From JASGIT01 sp047601665 (GTDB lineage: Bacteria; Pseudomonadota; Gammaproteobacteria; Burkholderiales; Burkholderiaceae_C): 64,000 bases of DNA. Position numbers and translations under genes: made by a program. Where the stretch lies: the NCBI GenBank assembly GCA_047601665.1, contig JASGIT010000001.1, positions 496,001 to 560,000 on the forward strand, in the 5' to 3' direction. The notes under the pieces were generated by a model that was not told the origin of the DNA, did not search any database, and worked only from the letters and a program-made list of their open reading frames with translations. Of the stretch, positions 1 through 8,311 are shown in pieces. The stretch's first letter is position 1, and every line of letters begins with the position of its first letter.

Positions 1-415
1 CGCCCGCGGCAATGTGCGCCTCCAGCACCTCCCGGACCGCGTCGCCGATGGTGCAGTCGGCATGGCCGACGATGCCGGCGCAGGCGCGGATGCCGCCATA
101 GGCGCCGCTGGCGGACATGGCCGCCACGCCGTTGACGAACTCGGTCTCGCCCACCGGGCGCAGGTGCGCGGGCCCGTCCGCCTTGTGGAACGAGTGGCAC
201 TGCACGAAGACGGTGGCGCGCACGTTGTGGCCGCTCTGGAGGTCGGCCAGCAGTTCGGGCAGCAGGTACCTCGGGCGGCGGGCGATCACCTGGAAGAACG
301 GGTGCGCCGGGGGCGGCGCGGCGCCCGGCTCCGGCGCCGGGAACTTCAGGTCCCAGAGATGGTGGTGCGGATCGATGATGGGCAGATCCGGTTCGAGGAT
401 GGTTTCAGCGCGCAT
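1..415 (-). CDS. amidohydrolase 2 family metal-dependent hydrolase (N-terminal part)
   Basis: The first 138 codons of a protein that runs off the left edge of the window. It opens with the beta-strand and metal motif of the amidohydrolase-2 (TIM-barrel) family: DPHHHLWD at residues 15-22, after a short leader containing LPIID. A strand reading NVRATVFVQC and a later IVGHADC fit successive barrel strands. Members of this family hydrolyse lactones, cyclic imides or decarboxylate aromatic acids; the substrate cannot be told from this fragment. It lies 22 nt downstream of the NTF2-like gene on the same strand and is probably co-transcribed with it and with the periplasmic binding protein further upstream, which suggests a small catabolic or uptake operon (inference). 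The ATG is the first in frame after the upstream stop. Confidence 0.85.
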   Translation of the reverse strand, partial: MRAETILEPDLPIIDPHHHLWDLKFPAPEPGAAPPPAHPFFQVIARRPRYLLPELLADLQSGHNVRATVFVQCHSFHKADGPAHLRPVGETEFVNGVAAMSASGAYGGIRACAGIVGHADCTIGDAVREVLEAHIAAG

Positions 416-437
416 GGCCGTACTTTCCGGGCGAATG

Positions 438-890
438 CTACTTGGCGTAGCTGCTCCTGGCGCGAATGCCCCAGCGGCCATCGACCTTTTCCAGGATGTG
501 CAGCGACGGCTCGGCCTTGATGAGGCTGTGGTCCTTGCGGTACCGGTTGAATGTCACCACGACGTGCACCTTGTCCTTGCCCGCCTGCACGATCTTGCGC
601 GCCACCCATTCCGAATGGTCCCAGTCGGGCGGCATGGCCGCCAGCGTCAAGGCCCTTTCCTTGTAGGTTTGCGCGTCCGGCGCAAGGGCAATCCGCCCGC
701 TGGCAATGCGCGCGTGGGGGAACAGATAGGTCTCCAGGTGCGCGTCGATGTGGTCTTCGAGCGGCAGGCGGAAGGTGGCCATGAATTGGTCCAGCACGGC
801 CCAGATCTCGGCGGCGTCCTCGGGCGCGATGGCGACGCCGGGCTCGATCTCCTTCAGTTCCGGCTGGGGCGCCGGCGATGCGTGGGGCAT
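438..890 (-). CDS. NTF2-like / SnoaL-type small protein
   Basis: Predicted protein of 150 residues starting at an ATG preceded by a good ribosome site (AAGGAGA, 5 nt spacing). No signal peptide or membrane segment is seen. The C-terminal third (VVVTFNRYRKDHSLI, then LHILEKVDGRWGIRARSSYA) has the alternating strand pattern and the closing 'dGrWgI.arsS' signature of NTF2-like folds such as SnoaL or DUF4440 proteins. These can be isomerases, dehydratases or non-catalytic partners. The frame stays open upstream of the ATG, but that extension is arginine-rich antisense-like sequence and was rejected. Position between a binding protein and an amidohydrolase suggests a pathway role; none can be named. 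Confidence 0.7.
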   Translation of the reverse strand: MPHASPAPQPELKEIEPGVAIAPEDAAEIWAVLDQFMATFRLPLEDHIDAHLETYLFPHARIASGRIALAPDAQTYKERALTLAAMPPDWDHSEWVARKIVQAGKDKVHVVVTFNRYRKDHSLIKAEPSLHILEKVDGRWGIRARSSYAK

Positions 891-1027
891 GGGGTCTCCT
901 TTTCGTGCAGTGCCCGGCAGGCACAAACACATATCGTAGGAACCGCAGGCCCGCGCCGAATAGCAAGCCGTTGACCAATTCTTGCGCGCCACCTCATGGA
1001 ATACCCTCAGAGCGCGGCAAGGCTGGG

Positions 1028-2299
1028 TCAGTACCGCCTCATCTCGCAATTGGTCGGCATGGCCGCCTCGTCCGCCTGGACGGTGCGCACCACGCGGAAG
1101 CCGTAGCCCGAGCCTTCCACGTCGAACGGCACGCCCGGCGTGCCCTGCCGGTCCATCACGCCCACCATGAGCTGCTGCTGGAACTGGTGGTCCTGCGCGC
1201 GCATGTGGCCCTGCTGGCCCGCGAGCTGCACGCGGGCGTTCTCCAGCGCGCGGGCCACGGCGGTGGCCTCGGTGGTGCGCGCGCGGGCAATGGCCTGGGC
1301 CAGGGCCTCGACCATGAGTTGCAGGCGCATGTGCACGTAGTCGTCCGCGGGCTTGGGGAAGCGCTGGCGGAAGCTGCGGTAGAACGCCGCGCTCTGCGGC
1401 GTGGGCGCGTTGGGCAGCCAGTCGGCCACGGCCACCACCTTGCCCACGCCGGCCTCGCCCAGCGCGGCGGGCGCGCCCAGCGCGTTGCCGTAGAAGGTGT
1501 AGAAGCGGCCCGTGAAGCCCACCTCGCGCGCGGCCTTGACCAGCAGCGTGAGGTCGTTGCCCCAGTTGCCGGTGATGACGGCCTGCGCGCCGCTGGCCTT
1601 GATCTTGACGGCGTAGGGCGCGAAGTCCTTGATGCGGCCTATGGGGTGCAGCTCGTCGCCCACCACGGCCACGTCGGGGCGCTGGCGGGCCAGTTGGCGC
1701 CGGGCCTCGCGTAGCACGGCCTGGCCGAAGCTGTAGTCCTGGCCGATGAGGTAGACGCTCTTCACGGCCTGGTCGCCGCGCAGCACGTCCATCAGCGCGG
1801 TCATGCGCATGTCGGCGTGCGGGTCGAAGCGGAAGTGCCAGAAGCTGCACTTCTCGTTGGTGAGGATCGGGTCCACCGCCGCGTAGTTGAGGAACAGCAC
1901 GCGCTGCGCGGGCGCGCGGTCGTTGTGCTTGTTGATGGCGTCGATCAGCGCCGCCGCCGTGGCCGACGAGTTGCCCTGCATGACGAAGTGCGCGCCGTCG
2001 TCGATGGCCGAGCGCAGCGCGGAGAGCGCCTCCTCGTTCTGGCTCTTGCTGTCGTAGCGCGCCACCGCCAGGGGCCGCGCGCCGCCGGGCAGGGGCACGC
2101 CGCCGCGCGCGTTCACGCGCTCCGTGGCCCAGAGGATGTTGCGGTACACCGCCTCGCCGCCGTTGGCGAAGGGGCCGGACAGGCCCTCGATCAGCGCGAG
2201 CCGGATGGGCTGCGCCTTCGCCTGCACGGCGCTTGAAACCGCCGCGCCAGATAGCGCCGCAGCACCCCATTTCAAGGCCAGCCGCCGCAATTTATTCAT
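1028..2299 (-). CDS. ABC transporter periplasmic binding protein, branched-chain amino acid type
   Basis: Predicted 423-residue exported protein. A Sec signal peptide occupies about residues 1-27 (basic MNKLRRLALK, then an Ala-rich core and an AVQA cleavage site). The rest has the type I periplasmic binding fold of the LivJ/Peripla_BP_6 family: IRLALIEGLSGPFANGG at the mature N terminus, NSSATAAALIDAINKHN for the first lobe, VYLIGQDYSFGQ at the hinge and AVITGNWGNDLTLLVKAA in the second lobe. Such proteins deliver branched-chain amino acids, amides or aromatic acids to a LivHMGF-type ABC permease. No permease or ATPase gene is adjacent, so its partner is elsewhere or beyond the left edge. It is divergent from the Hsp20 gene. 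Confidence 0.88.
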   Translation of the reverse strand: MNKLRRLALKWGAAALSGAAVSSAVQAKAQPIRLALIEGLSGPFANGGEAVYRNILWATERVNARGGVPLPGGARPLAVARYDSKSQNEEALSALRSAIDDGAHFVMQGNSSATAAALIDAINKHNDRAPAQRVLFLNYAAVDPILTNEKCSFWHFRFDPHADMRMTALMDVLRGDQAVKSVYLIGQDYSFGQAVLREARRQLARQRPDVAVVGDELHPIGRIKDFAPYAVKIKASGAQAVITGNWGNDLTLLVKAAREVGFTGRFYTFYGNALGAPAALGEAGVGKVVAVADWLPNAPTPQSAAFYRSFRQRFPKPADDYVHMRLQLMVEALAQAIARARTTEATAVARALENARVQLAGQQGHMRAQDHQFQQQLMVGVMDRQGTPGVPFDVEGSGYGFRVVRTVQADEAAMPTNCEMRRY

Positions 2300-2392
2300 G
2301 CAAAAAATCCCTTGAAAAACCGCTTGCGCTACCTACCTGCTGTCCATGCGGCGACCACGTCGAGAGCCGCGCAGTGTATAGGAGTAACCCCC

Positions 2393-2785
2393 ATGTTCTT
2401 CACCCCCTACGCCCGCCGCCACCCCTTCGCAAACGCTTGCGCCGTGCGCCCCACCGACCTGGCCTTGCAGCGCTTTTTGTGGAACGCCATCGACTCCGCC
2501 GCCGAGCGCGCGACCGGCGTGCAGGTGCAGCAGGACGAGAAAAGCGTGACCCTGCAACTGGACGTGCCGGGCCTGACCCGCGAGCAACTGCAGATCGACC
2601 TCGACGGCAAGACGGTGCGCCTGCAGACCGTGGAAGGCGCGCCGCGCCCGCTGCGCCGCGCCTGGGAACTGGCGAGCGAGATCGACGCCGCCGCATCGAG
2701 TGCCAAGCTGGAAAACGGCGTGCTCACCCTCACGCTGGCCAAGCGCGTGCCGGACGCCGCCGCCACGCGGCTGGATATCCAGTAA
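2393..2785 (+). CDS. small heat shock protein, Hsp20/alpha-crystallin family
   Basis: Predicted 130-residue cytosolic protein. The alpha-crystallin domain runs from about residue 40 to the end: VQVQQDEKSVTLQLDVPGL, the loop LDGKTVRLQ and the family signature LENGVLTLTLAK. As an ATP-independent holdase it would bind unfolding proteins. The ATG at 2393 was chosen over an in-frame ATG at 2312 because AGGAG lies just upstream at 2381-2385 and because the upstream extension has no family similarity. The C-terminal I-x-I tail motif that docks oligomers in many family members is not obvious (the protein ends TRLDIQ), so oligomer assembly may differ. A CTTGAAA resembling a sigma-32 -35 box lies near 2312, without a convincing -10. 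Confidence 0.85.
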   Translation: MFFTPYARRHPFANACAVRPTDLALQRFLWNAIDSAAERATGVQVQQDEKSVTLQLDVPGLTREQLQIDLDGKTVRLQTVEGAPRPLRRAWELASEIDAAASSAKLENGVLTLTLAKRVPDAAATRLDIQ

Positions 2786-2800
2786 CAGTAACTACGGTTT

Positions 2801-2842
2801 TGATAGCTTCCAGCGCTTACCCCATAAGCGCTAGCGGCCTAT
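2801..2842. repeat. palindromic repeat copy 1 (hsp20-tsaD gap)
   Basis: Imperfect inverted repeat: GATAGCTTCCAGCGCTT, a short loop, then AAGCGCTAGCGGCCTATTT. It fills the gap between the convergent hsp20 and tsaD genes and may act as a terminator hairpin. It defines the asymmetric right end (GCGGCC.ATTT) seen in several other copies. Confidence 0.85.
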
Positions 2843-2843
2843 T

Positions 2844-3878
2844 TCATGCGGAAATAGCATCCAGCGGCCAGCGCGGCTTCACGTCGAAGGCGTAGTCGCG
2901 GCGGGCCTGCTGCCGGCCGCTTTGCAGGCGCATGGCGGCGGCCAGGGCGATCATGGCGCCGTTGTCGGTGCACAGGTGCAGTTCGGGGTAGTGCACGCGC
3001 ACCCGCTGCTGGGCGCAGGCGGCGTTCAGCTGTTCGCGCAGCAGGCGGTTTGCACCCACGCCGCCCGCCACCACCACGCGCGAAAGGCCTGTTTCGCGCA
3101 GCGCCTTGAGCGTTTTCTTAACCAGCACGTCGACGATGGCGGCCTGGGTACTCGCGGCCAGGTCGGCCTTACGCGCTTCGAGCTGGTCGCCCAGCTTCCT
3201 GGCCTGGGTGAGCACGGCGGTTTTCAGGCCTGCGAAAGAAAAATCCAGGTCGCCGCTGTGCAGCAAGGGACGCGGCAACGGGAAAGCCTTGGCATCGCCC
3301 TGCCCCGCCAGCCGCGACAGCGCAGGCCCGCCGGGGTAGCCCAGGCCCAGCAGCTTGGCGGATTTGTCGAAGGCCTCGCCCGCGGCGTCGTCGATGGTTT
3401 CGCCCAGCATCTCGTAGCGGCCCACGCCGTCCACGCGCATCAGCTGCGTATGGCCGCCTGACACGAGCAGCGCCACGAACGGGAATTCGGGCGGGTCGGC
3501 GCTCAGGAAGGGCGAGAGCAGATGCCCTTCCAGGTGGTGCACGCCGAGCACCGGCTTGTCCAGCGCCGCGCCCAGCGCGCAAGCCACGCCCGCGCCCACC
3601 AGCAGCGCGCCCGCCAGGCCCGGCCCGCGCGTGAAGGCGACCACGTCCACCTCCCGCAGGCCCCGGCCCGATTCGGCCAGCACGGCCTGCGTGAGCGGCA
3701 ACACGCGGCGGATGTGGTCGCGGCTCGCCAGTTCGGGCACCACGCCGCCGTAGGCCTGGTGCATGTCGATCTGGCTGTGCAGCGCGTGGGCCACCAGGCG
3801 CGGCACGCCCGCGCCGCTCGCATCCACCAGGGCCACGCCCGTTTCGTCGCACGAAGATTCGATTCCGAGTACCAGCAT
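2844..3878 (-). CDS. tsaD: tRNA N6-adenosine threonylcarbamoyltransferase TsaD
   Basis: Predicted 344-residue cytosolic enzyme that, with TsaB and TsaE, transfers the threonylcarbamoyl group from TC-AMP to A37 of ANN-decoding tRNAs. It begins with the ASKHA-fold phosphate loop MLVLGIESSCDETGVALV. The metal-binding region is present (HQAYGGVVPELASRDH, about residues 45-61, and VSGGHTQL, about 135-142). Also conserved are LGETIDDAAGEAFDK and, near the C terminus, VVAGGVGANRLLR and CTDNGAMIA. Length matches the family. The ATG at 3878 gives the canonical N terminus; a longer frame to 4040 adds unrelated residues. It is convergent with hsp20 and separated from narK by about 220 nt. Confidence 0.97.
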   Translation of the reverse strand: MLVLGIESSCDETGVALVDASGAGVPRLVAHALHSQIDMHQAYGGVVPELASRDHIRRVLPLTQAVLAESGRGLREVDVVAFTRGPGLAGALLVGAGVACALGAALDKPVLGVHHLEGHLLSPFLSADPPEFPFVALLVSGGHTQLMRVDGVGRYEMLGETIDDAAGEAFDKSAKLLGLGYPGGPALSRLAGQGDAKAFPLPRPLLHSGDLDFSFAGLKTAVLTQARKLGDQLEARKADLAASTQAAIVDVLVKKTLKALRETGLSRVVVAGGVGANRLLREQLNAACAQQRVRVHYPELHLCTDNGAMIALAAAMRLQSGRQQARRDYAFDVKPRWPLDAISA

Positions 3879-3964
3879 GGGCGCGAGTTTAGTTGGAGGG
3901 GCGCTGCTCCCAGGTTGCCACTCGCACCGCGCTGACTCTTTTTTGCTGCAGCGCAGCATCGACA

Positions 3965-3982
3965 TGGTGCACCGGAGCACCA
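3965..3982. promoter_or_regulatory. perfect palindrome upstream of the narK sigma-54 promoter
   Basis: TGGTGC, six bases, GCACCA: an exact 6+6 inverted repeat about 55 bp upstream of the -24 box. The half-sites have the GCACC/GGTGC core of NtrC sites but in the everted order, so this is only a candidate enhancer site. Confidence 0.4.
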
Positions 3983-4033
3983 GAACGCGGCCCGGCGCGC
4001 CCTTCGCCGGCGCGCCCCAGGCGGCCCGCGCGG

Positions 4034-4050
4034 TTGGCACGCTTCATGCA
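4034..4050 (+). promoter_or_regulatory. sigma-54 promoter of the narK-type gene
   Basis: TTGGCACGCTTCATGCA matches the sigma-54 consensus (YTGGCACG-N4-TTGCW) with the obligatory GG and GC separated by exactly 10 bp (4036-4037 and 4048-4049). The predicted start is near 4061, giving a 5' leader of about 38 nt before the ATG at 4099. This fits nitrogen control of nitrate uptake. Confidence 0.7.
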
Positions 4051-4098
4051 CCACGCCATGGCACCTCAAGTACCCGGCCCTGCCGCCTGCGAGCCTCC

Positions 4099-5319
4099 AT
4101 GACGAACCTCCGCGACTTCCACCGCTCCGGCCACGCCCCCACGCTGTGGGCCTCGTTCCTCTACTTCGCCTTTTCGTGCGGCATCTGGGTCATCAATGGC
4201 GCAATGGCCCCGTTCATCAGCGAGACCTACCAGCTCACACCCGCGCAGAAGGGCCTGATGCTGTCCATTCCCATCTTCGCGGGCGCGTTCATGCGCTTTC
4301 CGCTCGGGGTGCTGGCGCAGTACATCGGGCGCAAGAAGGCCACGCTGGTCGAGATGGGCGGCATCGCGCTCGCCATGGGGTTCGGTTACTTCTTCGTGAA
4401 CAGCTACCACGACCTGCTCGCCATGGGCGTGCTGCTGGGCATCGCCGGGGCCAGCTTTGGCGTGGCGCTGTCGCTGGGCGCGGGCTCCTTTCCGCCGCGC
4501 TACAAGGGCCTGGCCATGGGGTTGGTGGGCGCGGGCAACGTGGGCACGGCGGTGTGCGCGCTGGCAGCGCCGCTGCTGGCCCAGCGGTTCGGCTGGCAGT
4601 CCGTGTACGGCTTCGCGGCCCTGGGCATCGCCATTCCGATGGCGGTGATGATCGCGTTCGCGCAGGAGCCGCCCGACGTGGACCGGCATTCGAGCTTCCG
4701 CGACCACATCGCCTGCCTGTTCGAGAAGGACGGCTGGGCCTTCAGCCTGATCTACGCCGTGACCTTCGGCGGCTTCATCGGCCTGACCACCTTCCTGCCC
4801 AGCTACTTCTACGACCAGTTCAGCGTGAGCAAGGTGCAGGCCGGGCAGCTGACCATGCTCGCGGCCTTCCTCGGCGCGGCGCTGCGCATCTGCGGCGGCT
4901 GGCTGTCGGACCATTGGGGCGGCGTGAACACGCTCACGGTCGTGCTCTGCGTGACGGCCGTGAGCCTGGTGCTGTGCGGGCTGGCCGAGCGCTCGCTGCC
5001 CGCCACCATGCTGCTCTTCCTGCTGTGCTTCGCGGCCCTGGGCGCGGGCAATGGCGCGCTGTTCCAGCTCGTGCCGCTGCGCTGGCCGCTGACCACGGCG
5101 GTGGCGGGCTCGATGATCGGCGAGATCGGCGCGCTGGGCGGCGGGCTCATCCCGAACGCCATGGGCCTGTCCAGGCAGTACACGGGCACCTACCTCTGGG
5201 GCTTCGTACTGTTCGCGGCGTGCGCCGGGGCCATGCTGGCGCTGCTGCGCCTGATGCAGATCCGCTGGACGCGCACCTGGGCCGAACGCGGCGGTCGGGC
5301 GCGCGTGGCGGTGGCCTGA
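4099..5319 (+). CDS. narK: nitrate/nitrite transporter, NarK/NasA type (MFS, NNP family)
   Basis: Predicted 406-residue inner-membrane protein with about 12 hydrophobic segments. The NNP family signatures are visible: FSCGIWVINGAMAPFI in the first helix, the glycine-rich SFGVALSLGAGSFPPRYKG and GLVGAGNVGTAVCALAAPLL around residues 117-160, and a second such segment, GAGNGALFQLVP and IGEIGALGGGLIPNAMG, in the second half. It should import nitrate, possibly exchanging nitrite. The ATG at 4099 is 38 nt after a predicted sigma-54 start; upstream in-frame codons were rejected. The assimilatory nitrate reductase operon starts about 5 kb away and carries the same promoter type, which supports an assimilatory role. 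Its stop is 4 nt from the convergent kinase/phosphatase gene. Confidence 0.92.
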   Translation: MTNLRDFHRSGHAPTLWASFLYFAFSCGIWVINGAMAPFISETYQLTPAQKGLMLSIPIFAGAFMRFPLGVLAQYIGRKKATLVEMGGIALAMGFGYFFVNSYHDLLAMGVLLGIAGASFGVALSLGAGSFPPRYKGLAMGLVGAGNVGTAVCALAAPLLAQRFGWQSVYGFAALGIAIPMAVMIAFAQEPPDVDRHSSFRDHIACLFEKDGWAFSLIYAVTFGGFIGLTTFLPSYFYDQFSVSKVQAGQLTMLAAFLGAALRICGGWLSDHWGGVNTLTVVLCVTAVSLVLCGLAERSLPATMLLFLLCFAALGAGNGALFQLVPLRWPLTTAVAGSMIGEIGALGGGLIPNAMGLSRQYTGTYLWGFVLFAACAGAMLALLRLMQIRWTRTWAERGGRARVAVA

Positions 5320-5323
5320 ATCC

Positions 5324-7066
5324 CTAACGCGGCAGGAACAGCACCCAGACCACCAGCAGCAGGTTGAGCAGCACGCTCACCGCGAGCGCGACCTTCCAGA
5401 CCGCCACCTGCGTGCGCGCCGCCAGCGGCGTGGCGGGCGGGGCCGGCAGCGGGCGCGAGGCGCCGCGCTCCAGCGCCAGCAGCAGTTCCTCGGCCGTCTC
5501 GAAGCGCTGCGGCAGGCCGCGCGCCACGGCCTTGAGGACGATATGGTCCAGCCAGATCGGCACGCCGGGGTTATGGCGGCTGGGCGGCTGGGGGTCGCGG
5601 TGGTAGCGGCCCGGCTGGTAGGGCAGGACCTCGCCATACGGCAGGCGCCCCTGGCCGAGCAGCTGGTAGAGCGTGACGCCCAGCGCGAACAGGTCGCTGC
5701 GCGCATCGGGCGGCAGGGCCTGCGCGGGGCCGTAGCCGGGCCACTGCTCGGGGTTCATGTAGCTGGGCGTGCCCGCATGGAGCAGCCGCGTGCTCTCGGG
5801 CTCGCGGCCCGTGAGCGCCACCCCCAGGTCGAGCAGGCGCAGCACGCCGTCCTGGCCCAGGTGCAGGTTGGCGGGCTTGACGTCGCGGTGCACCACGCCC
5901 TGGCGGTGCAGCAGGCCCAGCACGCGCGCGGCCTGGGCGGTGAGCTCGACGGCCTGCGCCACGCCGAAGGCATGGCGGCGCTCCAGCAGGTGCGCCAGGG
6001 TGTCGCCCGGATGCCAGTCGTAGAGCAGGTAGAAGGCGCTGGCCGTGCCGCCGCCGGGCGGCCCCGCGTGCAGAAAGGCCAGGTGGCGCCCCGCCTTGCC
6101 GCCCTGCATACGGCGCGCCACCCAGGCCTCGTGCGCGAGCATGGCGCGCTCCACGTCGTCGTGCGCGCGCTGCGGGTGCAGGGCCTTGAGGACGAACTGG
6201 CGCTGCGGCGCGGCCGCGTCGCGCACCCGGTAGAGCAGATGGGCCCCGGTATCGGCCAGCAGCGCCTGCACCTCCAGCCCGTCGATGCGCTCGCCGGGCG
6301 CCAGGCGCGGCGGCGCGGGCAGTTCGCGCGCGCGGCGCTGCTCGTCGCGCAGGGTGGCTTCGCTCACGCCGCGCACCCGCACCACCACGGCGCTCAGGTT
6401 GTCGGCGCTGCCGCCGCGCAGGGCGGCCTGCACGAGGGCATCGGCCAGCGCCTGGGCCGATGGCGTTTCGCACGCGACCCATGCGCGCAGTTCGCGCTCG
6501 GGCAGCACGCCGTGCACGCCGTCGGACAGCAGCACGAAGCAATCGCCCGCCAGCACGTCGCCCGCGCTGTAGTCCACGAGCAGGCGCTCGTCCGACCCCA
6601 GGCTGCGCGTGAGCTGGTGCCGGAAGTCGCGGTGGGGCACGACATGGTCCACCGTCAGTTGCTGCAGCGCGCCGCCGCGCCACAGGTAGGCGCGCGTATC
6701 CCCCACGTGCGCCAGCGTGTACGACTGGCCGCGCAGCACGAGGGCCGTGAGCGTGGTCAGCCCGAACGCGGGCCGGCGCTGCCGGTTCATGCCCGCCAGC
6801 CACTGGTTGTGGGCCAGGATCACGCGGTCGAGCGCCACCGTGGTGTCCCAGGTGTCGGGCGTGACGAAATAGTCGCGCAGCAGCGCGTCCACGGCGGTGC
6901 GCGCGGCCTCGCCCCCCAGGCCGCCGGCGCTCACGCCATCGGCGACGGCCGCCAGCGCGCCATGGCCCTGGCCGGCGCCGGTGCCGAGCCGATGGGCAGC
7001 GCAGTCTTCATGGGGGTGTTTGCCGCCGGCCTCGCAGGCGCGGCCGAATTCGAGATCGAAGCTCAT
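5324..7066 (-). CDS. bifunctional PP2C-type phosphatase / Ser-Thr protein kinase, membrane anchored
   Basis: Predicted 580-residue fusion. Residues about 1-240 form a PPM/PP2C phosphatase with its acidic metal motifs: AVADGVSAGG, AHVGDTRAYLW, VLLSDGVHG and GSADNLSAVVV. Residues about 260-530 are a Hanks-type kinase: FVLKALHP (ATP-binding Lys), VVHRDVKPANLHL (catalytic loop), LRLLDLGVAL (DLG replaces DFG), GTPSYMNPEQ (APE-like) and SDLFALGVTLYQLL. A single hydrophobic helix (VALAVSVLLNLLLVVWVLFL) near the C terminus anchors it to the membrane. Kinase-phosphatase fusions next to nitrate transport genes are common in Burkholderiales, so a role in nitrogen signalling is plausible, but the substrate is unknown. 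It is convergent with narK. Confidence 0.9.
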   Translation of the reverse strand: MSFDLEFGRACEAGGKHPHEDCAAHRLGTGAGQGHGALAAVADGVSAGGLGGEAARTAVDALLRDYFVTPDTWDTTVALDRVILAHNQWLAGMNRQRRPAFGLTTLTALVLRGQSYTLAHVGDTRAYLWRGGALQQLTVDHVVPHRDFRHQLTRSLGSDERLLVDYSAGDVLAGDCFVLLSDGVHGVLPERELRAWVACETPSAQALADALVQAALRGGSADNLSAVVVRVRGVSEATLRDEQRRARELPAPPRLAPGERIDGLEVQALLADTGAHLLYRVRDAAAPQRQFVLKALHPQRAHDDVERAMLAHEAWVARRMQGGKAGRHLAFLHAGPPGGGTASAFYLLYDWHPGDTLAHLLERRHAFGVAQAVELTAQAARVLGLLHRQGVVHRDVKPANLHLGQDGVLRLLDLGVALTGREPESTRLLHAGTPSYMNPEQWPGYGPAQALPPDARSDLFALGVTLYQLLGQGRLPYGEVLPYQPGRYHRDPQPPSRHNPGVPIWLDHIVLKAVARGLPQRFETAEELLLALERGASRPLPAPPATPLAARTQVAVWKVALAVSVLLNLLLVVWVLFLPR

Positions 7067-7151
7067 GGCGGCGCCGCAGCAGGTTCCATGCCCGCCACGG
7101 TGCGCCCCTTGCGCCGCTGCGCACCGCCAGGGTGCGCGGGGGTTTGCCGGG

Positions 7152-7586
7152 CTATCCCTTGATGTACTGTTCGAGTTGCTCGATCAGGTACTTCTGCTCG
7201 GACATGATGTCCTTCACCAGGTCGCCGATCGAGACCAGCCCCACCAGCTTGCCGCCGTCCACCACGGGCAGGTGGCGCAGGTGTTTTTCGGTCATCAGGG
7301 CCATGCAGTTGTGGCTGGTCTGGCGCGGGTTGACGAACAGCACGTTGGACGTCATCACGTCGCGCACGTGCGTGGCGGCGGAGGTGCGGCCCGCCAGGGC
7401 GATCTTGCGGGCGTAGTCGCGCTCGGTGAAGATGCCCACGATGGCGCCCTGCACGTCGGTCACCATCAGCGCGCCGATGCCCTTGTCGGCCATGAGGCGC
7501 AGCGCGTCGAGCACGGTTTCGTTGGGGCCGACGGTGTGCACGGCGCTGATGGGTTTGGACTTGAGGATGTCTGCTACGGCGGTCAT
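7152..7586 (-). CDS. CBS-pair domain protein
   Basis: Predicted 144-residue soluble protein consisting of two CBS motifs: residues about 10-65 (VGPNETVLDALRLMADKGIG, then MVTDVQGAIVGIFTERDYAR) and about 75-130 (VMTSNVLFVNPRQTSHN, then HLRHLPVVDGGKLVGLVSIGDLVK). A C-terminal helix (EQKYLIEQLEQYIKG) follows. Stand-alone CBS pairs bind adenine nucleotides or related ligands and act as energy sensors or regulators of partner proteins; the partner is not apparent. ATG start with GGAGGC-type ribosome site. It is separated from the DUF937 gene upstream by 78 nt and from the kinase gene downstream by 85 nt, so co-transcription is possible. Confidence 0.9.
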   Translation of the reverse strand: MTAVADILKSKPISAVHTVGPNETVLDALRLMADKGIGALMVTDVQGAIVGIFTERDYARKIALAGRTSAATHVRDVMTSNVLFVNPRQTSHNCMALMTEKHLRHLPVVDGGKLVGLVSIGDLVKDIMSEQKYLIEQLEQYIKG

Positions 7587-7664
7587 GGAAAGCCTCCCGG
7601 ACTAAAAACAAAAACGGCCCTAGTGTGGGCCGATTTCGAGGAATTAAGCAACCCGGTTTGTTAC

Positions 7665-8276
7665 TCAGCGCCGCCCGCCGCCGAGCAGGCTGCCGCCCAG
7701 CTGGATCAGTTCCGACAGCCCACCGCCCTGGCCCCCGCCCAGCAAGCTGCCCAGCAGGCCGCCGCCGATGCCGCCCTGCTGCTGCGCGCGGGCCTGCTCC
7801 TGGCCCAGCGCCGCGCCCAGGTCGCTCGCGTCCATGCCGTTGTTGTTGGCGTGGTGCGCCAGGAAGGACATGACCAGCGGCGCCAGCATGGCCAGCAGTT
7901 GCGCCGCGCCCGCGCCGCCCAGGCCCGTGGCCTGGCCCAGGTTGTCCTGCGCGGTCTGCTGGTGGTTGCCGAAGATGTGGCCCAGGATGTCCGCCGCGCC
8001 GCCGCCCGCCTGGCCGCCGCCCGCGCCGCCGAGCAGCCCGCCCAGCAGGCTCCCCAGGTCCAGCCCACCGCCGCCGCCGTGGTCCTGCAAGGCGCCGAAC
8101 AGGTTCGCCGCGCCCTGCGGGTCGGCGGCGTTGGCCCCCATCTTGCCCAGCAGCATGGGCAGGGCGGCGCCCACGGCGCTTTCGGCTTGCTCGGGGCTGG
8201 TGCCCAGTTGCGCGGCCATCTGCTGCAAGGCGCCGCCGTCTTGCAGGTGGGCCATGAGTTCATCGGCGAGGGACAT
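7665..8276 (-). CDS. DUF937 (YidB-like) family protein
   Basis: Predicted 203-residue protein rich in Gly, Ala and Leu. The N-terminal helical part (SLADELMAHLQDGGALQQMA, LGTSPEQAESAVGAALPMLL) and the repeated GGLLGSLLGG-type stretches match the DUF937 family, whose function is not known. No signal peptide or convincing transmembrane helix is seen; the glycine stretches look flexible. ATG start; a ribosome site (AGGAACCGC) lies upstream. It shares the strand with the CBS and chemoreceptor genes on either side. Confidence 0.8.
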   Translation of the reverse strand: MSLADELMAHLQDGGALQQMAAQLGTSPEQAESAVGAALPMLLGKMGANAADPQGAANLFGALQDHGGGGGLDLGSLLGGLLGGAGGGQAGGGAADILGHIFGNHQQTAQDNLGQATGLGGAGAAQLLAMLAPLVMSFLAHHANNNGMDASDLGAALGQEQARAQQQGGIGGGLLGSLLGGGQGGGLSELIQLGGSLLGGGRR

Positions 8277-8311
8277 ATGCGGTTCCTAAAGGAGGGTGGA
8301 AAAGCACCATC

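Noticed and set aside
2308..2340. CTTGAAA before hsp20 as a sigma-32 promoter
   Set aside because: The -35 match is good but no CCCCAT-type -10 lies at the required 11-16 bp spacing.
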